A stretch of 64,000 nucleotides of DNA. Source: Pseudomonas sp. R4-35-07. Lineage in GTDB: Bacteria > Pseudomonadota > Gammaproteobacteria > Pseudomonadales > Pseudomonadaceae. Within the stretch, counting starts at the first letter, position 1, and each line of letters begins with the position of its first letter. Shown piece after piece: positions 8,549 to 17,629 of the stretch. The position numbers and the translations under genes were made by a program. Location: the NCBI RefSeq assembly GCF_003852235.1, contig NZ_CP027732.1, positions 2,232,001 to 2,296,000 on the forward strand. The letters are read 5' to 3'. The notes below the pieces were generated by a model. That model had not been told where the DNA came from, did not search any database, and saw only the letters and a list, made by a program, of their open reading frames with translations.

Positions 8549-9400
8549 TTAATGTCCATGCGGGCGTCCTCCACGACCAGTGACCGTGGCGAAACGCTCC
8601 ATCCAGGCCGGGAACAGTTCACCCGCCAATGCGCGCATTGTTTCCAAAGCAGCGGGGGCAGCGCGGCCTGACGGCTTACGGTATTCGACCCGATGCACCG
8701 GCCACTGCTGGGTAGCGGCGCGCGGATAGGCATCAATCGCCGGCACCGCCGTGTGCAGCACCTGGACCCCGCCGCTATGGCCGAACACCTGGCGCAGTGC
8801 CCGTTGAATTTGCCGCGCATCGGCCGAGACCGGGTGCACACGGTTGATCAACAACCGCAGCGGCGGCGGCTGGATGCCCAAGTGACGGTAGGGCGCAATA
8901 TCGTCCAGCAACTGCAAGGTGCCCCGGCGCAGTGCGCGCGCTGCGAGGATCTCCGGGGTCACCGACGACAGCGCCAGGTCTGCCGCCAGCACCGCCATCT
9001 CCAGCAGCACACTGCGCGCGCCCTGGGTGTCGATCAGCAGCAGATCGTAATACGCTTCAAAAGTCGGCAACAGGTTGCGCAACCGCAAGCGCCCATCGGG
9101 GGCATGCAACAGCAAGGTGCCGAGCTGCCCCAATTCGTCGTTGGAGAGGATCAGATCCAGGCCGGGAATGCTGGTGCGCGACACCAACCGCTGCAGGTCA
9201 TGCTCGTTCAAGGCCAGCAACTCATAAGCGCCGGCACATGCTTGGCGAGTCAGGGCAAAGTAGCTGGACAGGGTCGGCTGCACATCCAGATCCAGCAGCA
9301 ACACGCGCAAGCCGGCGTCGGCGACAAAGCCGCCGAGATTAGCCGCCGTGGTGGTCTTGCCGACACCGCCTTTGGTGGAAATCAGGGACACAACACGCAT
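8549..9400 (-). CDS. parA: ParA/Soj-family ATPase, ICE type
   Basis: This 283-aa cytoplasmic P-loop ATPase of the ParA/Soj family carries the deviant Walker A motif STKGGVGKTTTAANL near the N-terminus, DLDVQPTLS, and the Walker B-like LLLIDTQGA. In PAPI-1/PFGI-1-type ICEs, Soj-like proteins help maintain the excised element. Two ATGs compete: the one at 9406 directly abuts GAGGGGAG, while the one at 9400 has a better spacing of six bases, so 9400 was chosen. It follows alpA by 12 bp in the same direction. The rest of the conjugation machinery is absent. Confidence 0.88.
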   Translation of the reverse strand: MRVVSLISTKGGVGKTTTAANLGGFVADAGLRVLLLDLDVQPTLSSYFALTRQACAGAYELLALNEHDLQRLVSRTSIPGLDLILSNDELGQLGTLLLHAPDGRLRLRNLLPTFEAYYDLLLIDTQGARSVLLEMAVLAADLALSSVTPEILAARALRRGTLQLLDDIAPYRHLGIQPPPLRLLINRVHPVSADARQIQRALRQVFGHSGGVQVLHTAVPAIDAYPRAATQQWPVHRVEYRKPSGRAAPAALETMRALAGELFPAWMERFATVTGRGGRPHGH

Positions 9401-9412
9401 GGTCATCTCCCC

Positions 9413-9628
9413 TCAGTTGCGCTCGGCGCGGCGTTCGGCGATCCACTGTTCAACCTCCAGCGAATCCCAGCCCACCGCACGGATGCCCAGTGGAATGCTT
9501 TTAGGGAAGCGCCCGGTACGCATCAGAGCGTACAAGTGAGCGCGCTTGAGGCCGGTTTTATGCTCGACATCCACCCGGCGCAGTACCCGGCGCTCGGCGT
9601 GGGAGGCTATGGAGGTGTTATCAGTCAT
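9413..9628 (-). CDS. alpA: AlpA-family regulator
   Basis: This 71-aa small DNA-binding protein has the MerR-like winged helix of the AlpA family: RRVDVEHKTGLKRAHLYALM then FPKSIPLGIRAVGWDSLEVEQWIAER. AlpA proteins control integrase and excision functions of prophages and ICEs. The ATG at 9628 has GGAG eight bases upstream. The GTG at 9637 would be an alternative. It is coupled to parA, as in many Pseudomonas ICEs. Confidence 0.87.
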   Translation of the reverse strand: MTDNTSIASHAERRVLRRVDVEHKTGLKRAHLYALMRTGRFPKSIPLGIRAVGWDSLEVEQWIAERRAERN

Positions 9629-9742
9629 GGTGATCACTCCGGAAGGCTTGTATAGGGTGATCGGTATTCAATAGCCTGCCTCAGCCGACGGCTACCGCAA
9701 CTACGGCGCGTCCCACCGCAAGTGCGGCACCGGCCAGCAGGC

Positions 9743-10477
9743 TCAAGCGGCCAAGCTGCGGCGAGCGGCCGCGAAATGCTTTTGCATCGTGCGCTCGGTA
9801 ATACTCACCCGCCCGCCGTGGTAGGTCATGACTGTCTGGATGATCGCCGCGTCACTGTCGAACTGGCTGTAACGCTGGCCACCGGGCGAGCTGCCGCGCA
9901 GCGCCGTCAGCAGGCCGTCGATGATGTTCAACAGTGCGGAGCGGCCGCGATCACTGAGTTCCTCGCCGGGCGGCGGCAAGCGCCGGATCTCGGCTAAACT
10001 ACGTTTGAGCAGGGTATTGCGTTCCTTCAACTGCGCGGTTTTATCAGCGCACATGTCGAGCTGCACTTTCAGTGCCGTGTGATTAGCGGACATCTCCTGC
10101 AATGCCGCCCAACTCAGGCCACGGCGTTCGGCCGGGCCATACAGGAAACGCGGTTTTTCTTCCGGGTAGTTTTGCTGCATCCACGCCTTCAGATGCACCT
10201 CGCATACGCACAGGCCCGGGTCATCGAGTAGGCTCACGTCCCGGCAAATGACGCCGTGTTTGCCGAAGGGCAGATCACCGTTGTGCAGCCCGCAATAAAG
10301 CCGCTCGCTATTCAAATACAGGGTTGGCCAGCGTGGAAAGTCGTCCTGGGTCGGGCGCAGACGGTTACCGAGTTGGGCCAGGATCAAGGGTTCGAAGCGG
10401 TGCAGGTTGCTCCAGCGGATCGCCGCTTCAATCGGGTGGTAATAGGCTTTGATTAACGGAGTAGGTAGTTTTCGCAT
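9743..10477 (-). CDS. ICE-associated protein of unknown function
   Basis: This 244-aa protein begins MRKLPTPLIKAYYHPIEAAI, a start I associate with a protein family found beside alpA and parA in Pseudomonas ICEs. Residues about 125-170 (LSWAALQEMSANHTALKVQL and following) are predicted to be coiled coil. The C-terminal part (VSITERTMQKHFAAARRSL) could be a helix-turn-helix-like segment. No signal peptide or membrane segment is seen. The ATG at 10477 has AAGG upstream. Function unknown. Confidence 0.7.
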   Translation of the reverse strand: MRKLPTPLIKAYYHPIEAAIRWSNLHRFEPLILAQLGNRLRPTQDDFPRWPTLYLNSERLYCGLHNGDLPFGKHGVICRDVSLLDDPGLCVCEVHLKAWMQQNYPEEKPRFLYGPAERRGLSWAALQEMSANHTALKVQLDMCADKTAQLKERNTLLKRSLAEIRRLPPPGEELSDRGRSALLNIIDGLLTALRGSSPGGQRYSQFDSDAAIIQTVMTYHGGRVSITERTMQKHFAAARRSLAA

Positions 10478-10483
10478 GATCAA

Positions 10484-10996
10484 TACCTTGCATGAAAAGT
10501 GAAGTCATCAATCAATTCCTAGTTTGGGCGGCCATGCTGACAATGAAATAAACGAGGCGTGTGCCAGCAGCCGTCGCGGGTAGCATCTAACGAAACGGTG
10601 GAGTTTGGGGGGCGAAATACCGGCCAACGCCAAATACGCGCCCGGTAGACATGCTCGAAGAGCCGATACCCCTGGCGGCATCTGGAAGTGCAGGTTTTCC
10701 ACACGGCAGCGCATGGAAAAGTTGCCGTAGGACCACACCGACGCCAACCGCGAATCCGCGCCGATGCGTGTCAGCGGCCGGTCACCTGGCTCGCCACAGC
10801 TATCATCCTGCGGGCGTGGCGGTGGCCAGGACGCAACATCGTCTGACGGGGCGCACGGGAATGGGGCAAGAGAATAGGGTGATGACTCCATTCGGCACCC
10901 TAGGAGTAGGACGAAAACGGGCGCGGTGCCTGGCTGAACCGCAGCGCCCCCCGTCAGGCAGGGGCTCAAGGTCTGGAGGGACAATCGGTTGTCCGA
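10484..10996 (-). other. ICE segment with one doubtful reading frame
   Basis: The only long frame (10508-10984, leftward) contains a stretch around SVWSYGNFSMRCRVENLHFQ ending AWPPKLGID that reads somewhat like protein but has no clear start, ribosome site or recognised domain. It may be a degraded ICE gene or non-coding. Nothing else is evident. Confidence 0.35.
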
Positions 10997-11347
10997 TTAG
11001 GGCGTGACGGACCACAGCATCAGGCGGGTCGCTGTTGCGGTCAGTTCAAGATCGTCCTCACCGTTGAGGATGCGTGTGAACGCCCCCCACTGAGGGTCGA
11101 AATATTCCCCGAAATCGTCGCCGCCGAGCTCGTTGCGGGCCAACGCCCACCAGTCGTCGAACGCGTCGATATCGGGATTGCAGCCGACCGCGTAGGCAAT
11201 CACTTTTTGGCGTCCATCGGCTTGGCGCTCGCCCCGCTCGGCGAGCCAGTAGACACCTTGGTCCTTGACCAAAATGATGCAGCATTGATTGGCGATGGCC
11301 TCTACCAGCACCGGCTTCAGATCGCTGCCTTTGAAGAACAATGACAT
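10997..11347 (-). CDS. DUF3085-type ICE protein
   Basis: This 116-aa protein begins MSLFFKGSDLKPVLVEAIAN and contains VYWLAERGERQADGRQKVIA and AYAVGCNPDIDAFDDWWALA, typical of the DUF3085 family found on Pseudomonas ICEs and plasmids. AAGGAG lies six bases upstream of the ATG at 11347, which fixes the start; the longer open frame to 11590 is not supported. It is probably a soluble cytoplasmic protein of unknown role. Confidence 0.8.
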   Translation of the reverse strand: MSLFFKGSDLKPVLVEAIANQCCIILVKDQGVYWLAERGERQADGRQKVIAYAVGCNPDIDAFDDWWALARNELGGDDFGEYFDPQWGAFTRILNGEDDLELTATATRLMLWSVTP

Positions 11348-11579
11348 GGAGGTCTCCTTGCAACAGCGGGACCTCCTACCGCAAGGGTGGGCGTCCCTTG
11401 GGTTGACGGAAGGATGAAGGTATGAGGCGGCCGATACGCCATTGACGCACCGCGGTCTTGAAGGCTTTGACCGCCTGGGACGTTGCTGGCGATGCCAGCG
11501 AACATGGCGGCAGCGTGGTCGGGGTGAGTGGCAGCCGGCATCCGTTAAACCGCATGAGGGACGTACCGGTTTATGGCGG

Positions 11580-11882
11580 TCAGTACTCATCTAGCAGGAA
11601 CACTTCGGTAAAGTTCCGGGCTGATTCGGTGAAGATACGGAGGTCGAATCCATCGCCGACGGCGTAGGACGACAGCAGGTAGCCGCCGAGGGCCACGGCC
11701 GCACCGTTGTAGCGTCGATGCTCTTCGCGCACATCGTCCCAATCACCGCAGATATGTCGGCGCACATAGGGTAGCGGGTCGAGCCGGTCCTGTCGGATCA
11801 GGGCGTCCACAGAGCTGGAAAAGCTCAGGCCGTCCAAGGAAAAACGGGGCTTGGGGGAGCGCACATGGCGCTGCGCAAACAC
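11580..11882 (-). CDS. Small ICE/plasmid-type protein
   Basis: This 100-aa protein has the pattern SSVDALIRQDRLDPLPYVRRHICGDWDD...AVALGGYLLSSYAV...LRIFTESARNFTEVFLLDEY. It resembles a family of about 100-residue plasmid and ICE proteins that share a GDWG-like core and a C-terminal LL-EEY motif. Some of these carry misleading restriction-modification names. Function unknown. It lies about 230 bp upstream of the DUF3085 gene in the same direction, consistent with an ICE accessory operon. Confidence 0.6.
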   Translation of the reverse strand: MFAQRHVRSPKPRFSLDGLSFSSSVDALIRQDRLDPLPYVRRHICGDWDDVREEHRRYNGAAVALGGYLLSSYAVGDGFDLRIFTESARNFTEVFLLDEY

Positions 11883-13090
11883 TCCGTGGTGCTGGGTCTC
11901 GGTACTTTAGCAGGGCAAATATCCCGACGCGGCGGTCAGCGTCACACTCGCGCCGGGGGAGGCCGGCTCTCCGCACGTATCCAATCCAATGGGGACACTT
12001 TGTTCGTTGAAGGTAACTGCGCCACTCCTGCTGCGTTGTGCGTTCGGAACGGTTGGTTTCCTTGACCGCAAATAGCAGGTAGCGCACCGCTTCAGGATAA
12101 CGACGTATTTGGCATGGCGTTTGTTCTTCATGAGGTGCGTGTTGGAACCGTGAGGCTTTTGCCAAAATTATCTAATACATAGCGTTTATCGATGAGGTGA
12201 TAGCTGCGAAGGCCAACGCTATTTCATCGCGGTCGTGTCTATCAATGCGATACGGCGTGCCGGTAATCGCTTTCAGCGCCGAGAGGACCATTGGCATATT
12301 CCGGCATATGCTCGGGTCATCTGCAAATGTCTCAGGCGGGTGAGGATGGCCGTAGGATGTCTGCAACCATGGGGATCCCCTGGGCGCATTGATATCGCCC
12401 TTGCTGGCGAATATTGGATCTATGGGCAACGCAGTGGTGCGAGCGATTGCCTGTGGCGATGTAATTATTGTGCGCTACATGCCATGTACGTGCTGGCGAG
12501 TTTCCTAGTGCTCTTTTTGGGACTGTCTCGCCGTCAAGACGATTGGTTCAGGGGCTGATCACTGCTGGGGATATATGTCCTAGCGATAATCAGGTTTGTG
12601 CATCTGCTTGAGCAGGAGGTAGAACGGCCGGTACGAAAAATCACAGCTCCCGTTATCGTAGATGATCAGGTCCCTTTTATTGTTTGGCTAGGGCAAATGC
12701 CTGATGTGAGGCTTTGTTTTAGCCTGGCCCGTACCGAATTGAATCTGCTTCAGCAGTTTTTATCCATTGACCTGTTGCAAATATCTCTAAGCTTAAGTCG
12801 AGCGGGGAGAGAAGAATATTTGATTTCAGGTGTGTGATTTCCTGACGGGTAGGAGCATTTTTATACATGACGTCTAGTTAGTTGGCCAGCCGTTCTCAGT
12901 TGAGATATTTTGCCTTCAATCTGAGTCCGGCCTGCCGCAGGAGCGTAATGGGTGAGCGCGAACCAGGCTGACGCTAAACGATCTTAATCCTGTGGTATAC
13001 AGAGCTCAGACTGCTCAGACCTCGACGTGCAATCATTCGGTTTTGTGAGTGAAGAAGATATGCCTCTTCAACTCCAATTCTAGCGAAGGC
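11883..13090. other. Gene-poor junction between ICE remnant and T3SS island
   Basis: No gene is well supported in these 1.2 kb. A leftward frame ending at 12172 (with ALKAITGTPYRIDRHDRDEI) and a rightward frame at 12598-12837 are open but have no recognised domain and no clear ribosome site. The base composition shifts from GC-rich on the left to AT-rich on the right, which marks a probable boundary between two acquired segments. Confidence 0.5.
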
Positions 13091-14230
13091 TTAACTGGCT
13101 AGTTCAGCTCGTTTTTTAATTAGATTGCTTGAGGTCGTGTCAGGTTTGTGATTTGGCACGTTCGGTAAGCTCAGCGCTTCTTGTGAGAATACATTAAATT
13201 TGTCGCTTGATTTAATGCCGGAAATGGCGATATTTATTTCTTTAGCCTTAGCAAGCTGCGCCTGCATAGTGTTTTCAATATTTGATTTTAATTTTAGAAT
13301 TTTATTGTTTGTGAGTTCTAGGATCGTATTGGTATCGGTGATAACTTTATTTGTCATATGTAACAGCTGTATATGATCGATTCTATCAGCGAGTTCGACC
13401 GCATTCTCACGTTGGTTTTGTAGTTCAATAATACTCTTTTCAATAAGATTGGCTTTATATGGAATAGACTGCAGCTCCGAAAAATTTGATTTATATGAGT
13501 TTACCAGTGGCTGGGTATTGTCACTAACGAGATCTTTCCTGCGTTCGGCAACCGTAATAACTGAGAGCGCTAAAACTTCTCGGTGATCTAGCAGGCTACT
13601 TTCCAGAGTCTTGATTTCGGTATTTTTCCTTGACATCTTCCCCTCAAGCGCTGAAATGCTTCTATCGGCATTACCCCAGGCTGGCGACAGTGAGCCCCGC
13701 TCACCATACATGTCGATTATGTTGCTTTTAGTTTTTTGATGCGAAGCTATTTTTTGCTTAATAGCATATTTATCCCCATTCAAGTTATTGATTTTTTCTT
13801 CTAGTTTAAGGATGTTGGAAAAACCACTACCCAACTCATTCAAAACCCCCCCAACTTCAGCTCTGAATTCAATACCTATATTGTTGTGAAGAATAGAATT
13901 TGAAATTTTCTGCACATGCTCATGGTGCCCATTCATCATTTTCTGCAGTCCAGTCAGTTCATTTTTCGCTTGGGTTATTCCTTTGTTGTATATTTCTACA
14001 GCGCTAAGTGCATGCGTCTTCGCAAGATTTGTATTGACCTCTTGAGGCATAAACTGCTTCAGTTCAGGGTGCTTTCCAACTTTCCTCGAAAGTAACTTTA
14101 CGATTTTTTCGGGAATGTTTTGTGTTTCTTTCAGGCCCTCAGCAATACGTAACGTTCTGCCTGAAGAAATGTTGCCTCCCGTTATATTGTGAAACTTGAT
14201 GCTGATACGATCTGTGACACTTAGCGACAT
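13091..14230 (-). CDS. Coiled-coil protein, candidate T3SS substrate
   Basis: This 379-aa, Lys/Asn/Ser-rich protein has long heptad-like stretches, for example residues about 75-125, 140-205 and 245-330 (KNELTGLQKMMNGH, LIEKSIIELQNQRENAVELA, NNKILKLKSNIENTMQAQLA). It has no signal peptide or membrane segment. I do not recognise a family. The N-terminus MSLSVTDRISIKFHNITGG is Ser-containing and unstructured, as in many type III substrates. The gene is strikingly AT-rich, divergent from the T3SS operon and next to a TTTC-box array. The ATG at 14230 with GGGAA upstream is preferred over an upstream TTG. An effector or translocator-like role is inferred from location only. Confidence 0.6.
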   Translation of the reverse strand: MSLSVTDRISIKFHNITGGNISSGRTLRIAEGLKETQNIPEKIVKLLSRKVGKHPELKQFMPQEVNTNLAKTHALSAVEIYNKGITQAKNELTGLQKMMNGHHEHVQKISNSILHNNIGIEFRAEVGGVLNELGSGFSNILKLEEKINNLNGDKYAIKQKIASHQKTKSNIIDMYGERGSLSPAWGNADRSISALEGKMSRKNTEIKTLESSLLDHREVLALSVITVAERRKDLVSDNTQPLVNSYKSNFSELQSIPYKANLIEKSIIELQNQRENAVELADRIDHIQLLHMTNKVITDTNTILELTNNKILKLKSNIENTMQAQLAKAKEINIAISGIKSSDKFNVFSQEALSLPNVPNHKPDTTSSNLIKKRAELAS

Positions 14231-14621
14231 AAATTCCCACTTGTTCGATTCGTTAATTGATGAGCCAGGCAAGTACTAAACTATTTAAATTTCTCCAATA
14301 TTTCAGTAATAGAGTTAAGTCCATATGCTTGGCTGTGGCGAAGCAGCATTAAATTGTGTTTTGGGGCCTGGGTAGAGTATAAAATCGCATAGGTCAGTAA
14401 ATTCCGTCAGGTATTTTCTATTGTGTCAGCCAAAAAACTTAAAGTTGCATAAAGCGATTCAGCTAGCATTGCTCTTGCGTCTAGTTAAACCTCGGTTTTT
14501 AATACCTGCATGAATGATGCGTATGAATGAAATCATCCTTGAGGATGTGGGATTTCTAACGCGGTTCAATTTTTGAGTAGTGCCTTCGCTAAGAGTATGA
14601 GACGCTTCTCGATTCAGCAAG

Positions 14622-14650
14622 GAAATTTCTATATAGTGCATGGAGGTTTC
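14622..14650. promoter_or_regulatory. Two-box TTTC array (GAAATTTC type)
   Basis: The palindrome GAAATTTC (14622-14629) is followed by a second TTTC at 14647-14650, exactly 21 bp from the first TTTC (14626). It is a shorter version of the arrays upstream of invF, the hilA-like gene and the second fimbrial operon. It may serve the leftward coiled-coil gene, whose start is about 390 bp away, or assist the invF array. Confidence 0.45.
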
Positions 14651-14843
14651 TGTGGGCTCGCATGTTCATAGCAGCACAGGTCTGTGCATAATCACACTTT
14701 GGAAAATATGACATCTAACTCCTCGTAACATGTGTCCATTCTAATTTTTTATTCGTGTGCGGAAGGGGTGCGATTGTTCTATTGGTGGAATACGTCCGCT
14801 GCAGTTGCAGTTGTGATAACTGCTCCCCTGAGACGTCTGCGTT

Positions 14844-14893
14844 GAAATTTCTCATGGGGCAAGGGAAATTTCCGAAGCGATTATAGGGGTTTC
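14844..14893 (+). promoter_or_regulatory. Three-box TTTC array upstream of invF
   Basis: TTTC boxes lie at 14848, 14869 and 14890, each 21 bp from the next. The first two are inside GAAATTTC palindromes (14844-14851 and 14865-14872). Twenty-one bp is two helical turns, so bound dimers would lie on one face of the DNA. The same layout recurs at 34525 and 58605. I infer a binding site for the response regulator encoded in this island. Confidence 0.6.
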
Positions 14894-15212
14894 TCGATAG
14901 AGCGGCAGGTATTTGCATGCAATAATTAATGAGCTGGCCGATGGTGTATTGTTAACGTTGCTTATGGCCGCCGTCAGGAGCAACAAGGTGAAAGCTGCCT
15001 CTACGGTTAGAGAGCGGTCGAGCAATGATTTAGTAATCTCTTAATTATGTGTTCAGGTTCCCCGGGGAAGAATTGTTTCGTATCTTGCGGATGGGTGGGG
15101 GCAGGTTTCAGTGATGGACGAGCTGGGTAGATCATCATACTTTTTTGGTGCCATCATAATCTACTCAAGTTTTATTGCTGATTAATAAGTATGCTTATGT
15201 TTGCTTAGGTTG

Positions 15213-15992
15213 ATGGGTATCAATATGTCTATATATGAAGGTTCTTCCGTACGTACGGGAAGCTCATGGCCTACAGATTTCGCATCGGTCAAAGATGGGC
15301 TTTTTGCTTGGCGTTTGACTGTCGGGACTGAAGACATATCCCTAATCAATGTTTCATCTGAGGACGCATGCCAAGAGCACTACGATTTTTCCGCCGGGTG
15401 GCACGGCTTGCTGGTCGGCACCGGGTTTGAGGTGATTTGCGGTGCAGGCCATGTGCAGTCTGTGAGCCTCGCTACGTTGGCTCGATTGCAGTTGTTCATT
15501 GATCAGTCGGGAGTGCTGCCTGGCGAAGATGTAATTACATCGCAGTCGTTTAATTCTATTGCCCTGGAAATTACCAACTGGCAATCAGATATTGAGTCTT
15601 GGTACCTAGAGCAAGGTTGGTGTGCTTCGCACAGTTATTTGCGGTTGGCGGCCTACCTGCGCCGAACGGAGGCCTATGGGTTGGTCAGCTTTTTATGGGG
15701 TAGTGGCACCGGTGCCGAAAAGTTGCACAGTTTGGCCAAGCGTTATGGGGTGTCAGTGCCTCATTTTCGCCGCTTATGCCGTCGAGTTATTGGGAAAACC
15801 ACCAAAACCCAATTGCGTGATTGGCGTCTTGCCCGTGCATTAATGGATTTGACAGAAGGTAAACATACGCTTGTCGAGATTGCTTTGAATCACGGCTTTT
15901 CTTCTTCCGCACATTTTTCTCGGGAAATGAGTGAGCTGCTTGGGGTGTCACCGCGAGGCTTGTCTGATATCACCAAGTTGGCAGCTAAATGA
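15213..15992 (+). CDS. invF: AraC-family T3SS regulator (InvF/MxiE type)
   Basis: This 259-aa transcription factor has a C-terminal AraC DNA-binding domain. The two helix-turn-helix motifs fall around LHSLAKRYGVSVPHFRRLCR and LVEIALNHGFSSSAHFSREM. The N-terminal domain is weakly conserved, as in InvF. In SPI-1 systems InvF acts with the chaperone SicA to activate the translocator and effector genes; both proteins are encoded here. Its position as first gene before invG matches Salmonella. ATGs at 15213 and 15225 are both possible. The stop overlaps the invG start (ATGA), so translation is coupled. Confidence 0.85.
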   Translation: MGINMSIYEGSSVRTGSSWPTDFASVKDGLFAWRLTVGTEDISLINVSSEDACQEHYDFSAGWHGLLVGTGFEVICGAGHVQSVSLATLARLQLFIDQSGVLPGEDVITSQSFNSIALEITNWQSDIESWYLEQGWCASHSYLRLAAYLRRTEAYGLVSFLWGSGTGAEKLHSLAKRYGVSVPHFRRLCRRVIGKTTKTQLRDWRLARALMDLTEGKHTLVEIALNHGFSSSAHFSREMSELLGVSPRGLSDITKLAAK

Positions 15993-17629
15993 ACAGTGTT
16001 ATAATGAAGTTACATACTAGATTAGGCTTGGGGTTTTTGTTTTTTCTAACCTCGGTTACCAGTGTATATGCCGCTGACGGGTACGTTGCGCGGCAAGATA
16101 ATTTGCGAACCTTTTTTGAGGCCTTCTCAGGCGAGCTGGGGAAGCCGGTGGTCGTGAGTAAAGGCGCTGCACGCCGAACAATTACCGGAGAGTTCGTATT
16201 CAAGCAGCCTGAGGTTTTGCTAGGAAAGCTGTCTCGACAAATGGGCTTGATCTGGTATGACGATGGTCAATCGATCTATTTGTATGAGGCCTCTGAGGCA
16301 AAGAGAGCGGTTGTTTCCTTGCATAATATAACAGTGACGAAGCTCAATGCTTTTCTGCGACGTTCTGGCCTGGATGATGCGCGGTTCCCTTTACGCAGCG
16401 ATGGCCTACGTACTTTTTATATTTCCGGGCCACCCATTTACGTAGATTTGATTAGCCAAGCTGCCAAGCTGATGGATGAGAACAGCTCGGATCTTGAACT
16501 GGGGCGACAGCGTATTGGCGTGATTCGTCTGCAGAATACATTCGTCGGCGACCGCTCGTATGCGCTGCGTGACAACAATGTGGTTATTCCCGGTATGGCA
16601 ACCGTTATTGAGGGTTTGTTGCGTAATGAACAGCGGGCGGTTGAGGGGGTGGATTCGACCCGACCGGGCTCAACAAAGCTGTCGGATTTTACGCTGAAGG
16701 AGCTGGCAGAGAAAGCTCCGCAAGACGCGAGCGAACTGCCCCGTATTATTCCAAGGGAACTAGCGGCCGGGAATATTCGTGTCATGGCTTATCCAGATAA
16801 TAACAGCCTTTTGGTCAAGGGCTTGCCTGAACAAGTGCGCTTTATAGAAAATCTTGTAGGGGCCCTAGATGAAGAGAAACGCCATGTTGAACTTGCGTTG
16901 TGGATTATTGATCTGCAAAAAGAAGATCTTGATCAGTTAGGCGTGAGCTGGCAGGGCTCGGCAAACTTAGGTGGGAATATCTCTGTTTCCCTAAATGGAG
17001 GTTCTCTCAGTACCCTAGATGGTCAGAGCTTCGTCGCATCGGTGCTTGCACTGGAGCGAAAAGACCGGGCTCGTGTGGTTTCACGTCCCGTGTTACTTAC
17101 CCAGGAAAATACGCCGGCCATCTTTGATAATAATCGTACGTTCTATACGCAGCTGATCGGTGAACGCAGTGTGGAGCTGCAGCACATAACGTACGGTACC
17201 TTGGTCAGCGTGTTGCCACGGTTCTCTGCTGATAATCAGATCGAAATGTCGTTGAGTATTGAAGACGGCAATGAAGTTAAGCAGGCAGAAAACGGAACCC
17301 AAGGTGCTATTTTACCTACAGTAGGGCGCACCCATATCAGTACAGTGGCGCGTGTGCCTGCTGGTAAAAGCCTGTTGGTGGGTGGTTACACTCGAGACGA
17401 GAGCGGTGAGCAAATAGGGCGGATCCCTGTGCTCGGTTCTATTCCGTTTATTGGGCGCTTGTTTAGTTATCGGCAGTCCCGGCAAACGAATACTGTTCGG
17501 GTCTTTTTGATCGAACCGAAGGAAATCACTTCCCCTCTTGAATCACATGGAGATGTGCTGACTGGGACAGCGAACTCCGGGCGTTGGGGTGCAGAGGATG
17601 CCAAGCTTCTGAAGGCGTTAGGCCGCTGA
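15989..17629 (+). CDS. invG: T3SS outer-membrane secretin SctC (InvG)
   Basis: This 546-aa secretin forms the outer-membrane ring of the needle complex. A signal peptide (LGLGFLFFLTSVTSVYAADG) is followed by N-terminal N0/N1-type domains (about residues 35-180). The C-terminal secretin domain includes VELALWIIDLQKEDLDQLGV, then RPVLLTQENTPA and VPAGKSLLVGGYTRDE. The length is close to Salmonella InvG (562 aa). It overlaps invF upstream and invE downstream by ATGA. No InvH-like pilotin gene is evident nearby, although InvG-type secretins normally need one. Confidence 0.94.
   Translation: MNSVIMKLHTRLGLGFLFFLTSVTSVYAADGYVARQDNLRTFFEAFSGELGKPVVVSKGAARRTITGEFVFKQPEVLLGKLSRQMGLIWYDDGQSIYLYEASEAKRAVVSLHNITVTKLNAFLRRSGLDDARFPLRSDGLRTFYISGPPIYVDLISQAAKLMDENSSDLELGRQRIGVIRLQNTFVGDRSYALRDNNVVIPGMATVIEGLLRNEQRAVEGVDSTRPGSTKLSDFTLKELAEKAPQDASELPRIIPRELAAGNIRVMAYPDNNSLLVKGLPEQVRFIENLVGALDEEKRHVELALWIIDLQKEDLDQLGVSWQGSANLGGNISVSLNGGSLSTLDGQSFVASVLALERKDRARVVSRPVLLTQENTPAIFDNNRTFYTQLIGERSVELQHITYGTLVSVLPRFSADNQIEMSLSIEDGNEVKQAENGTQGAILPTVGRTHISTVARVPAGKSLLVGGYTRDESGEQIGRIPVLGSIPFIGRLFSYRQSRQTNTVRVFLIEPKEITSPLESHGDVLTGTANSGRWGAEDAKLLKALGR

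Larger units (their letters stand above)
14231..15212. other. Long regulatory region between the coiled-coil gene and invF
   Basis: This AT-rich, nearly 1-kb intergenic region has no supported gene. It contains two TTTC-box arrays, described separately, and must carry the promoters for the leftward coiled-coil gene and the rightward invF operon. About 320 bp lie between the larger array and the invF start, leaving room for a long leader or further sites. Confidence 0.6.

Noticed and set aside
10508..10984. Leftward 158-codon open frame in the ICE remnant
   Set aside because: Some of it reads like protein, but there is no clear start, ribosome site or known domain; noted as a doubtful segment and not called as a gene.
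12172..12837. Leftward and rightward small open frames at the ICE/T3SS junction
   Set aside because: No ribosome sites, no recognised motifs, and they overlap each other or run through mixed-composition DNA.
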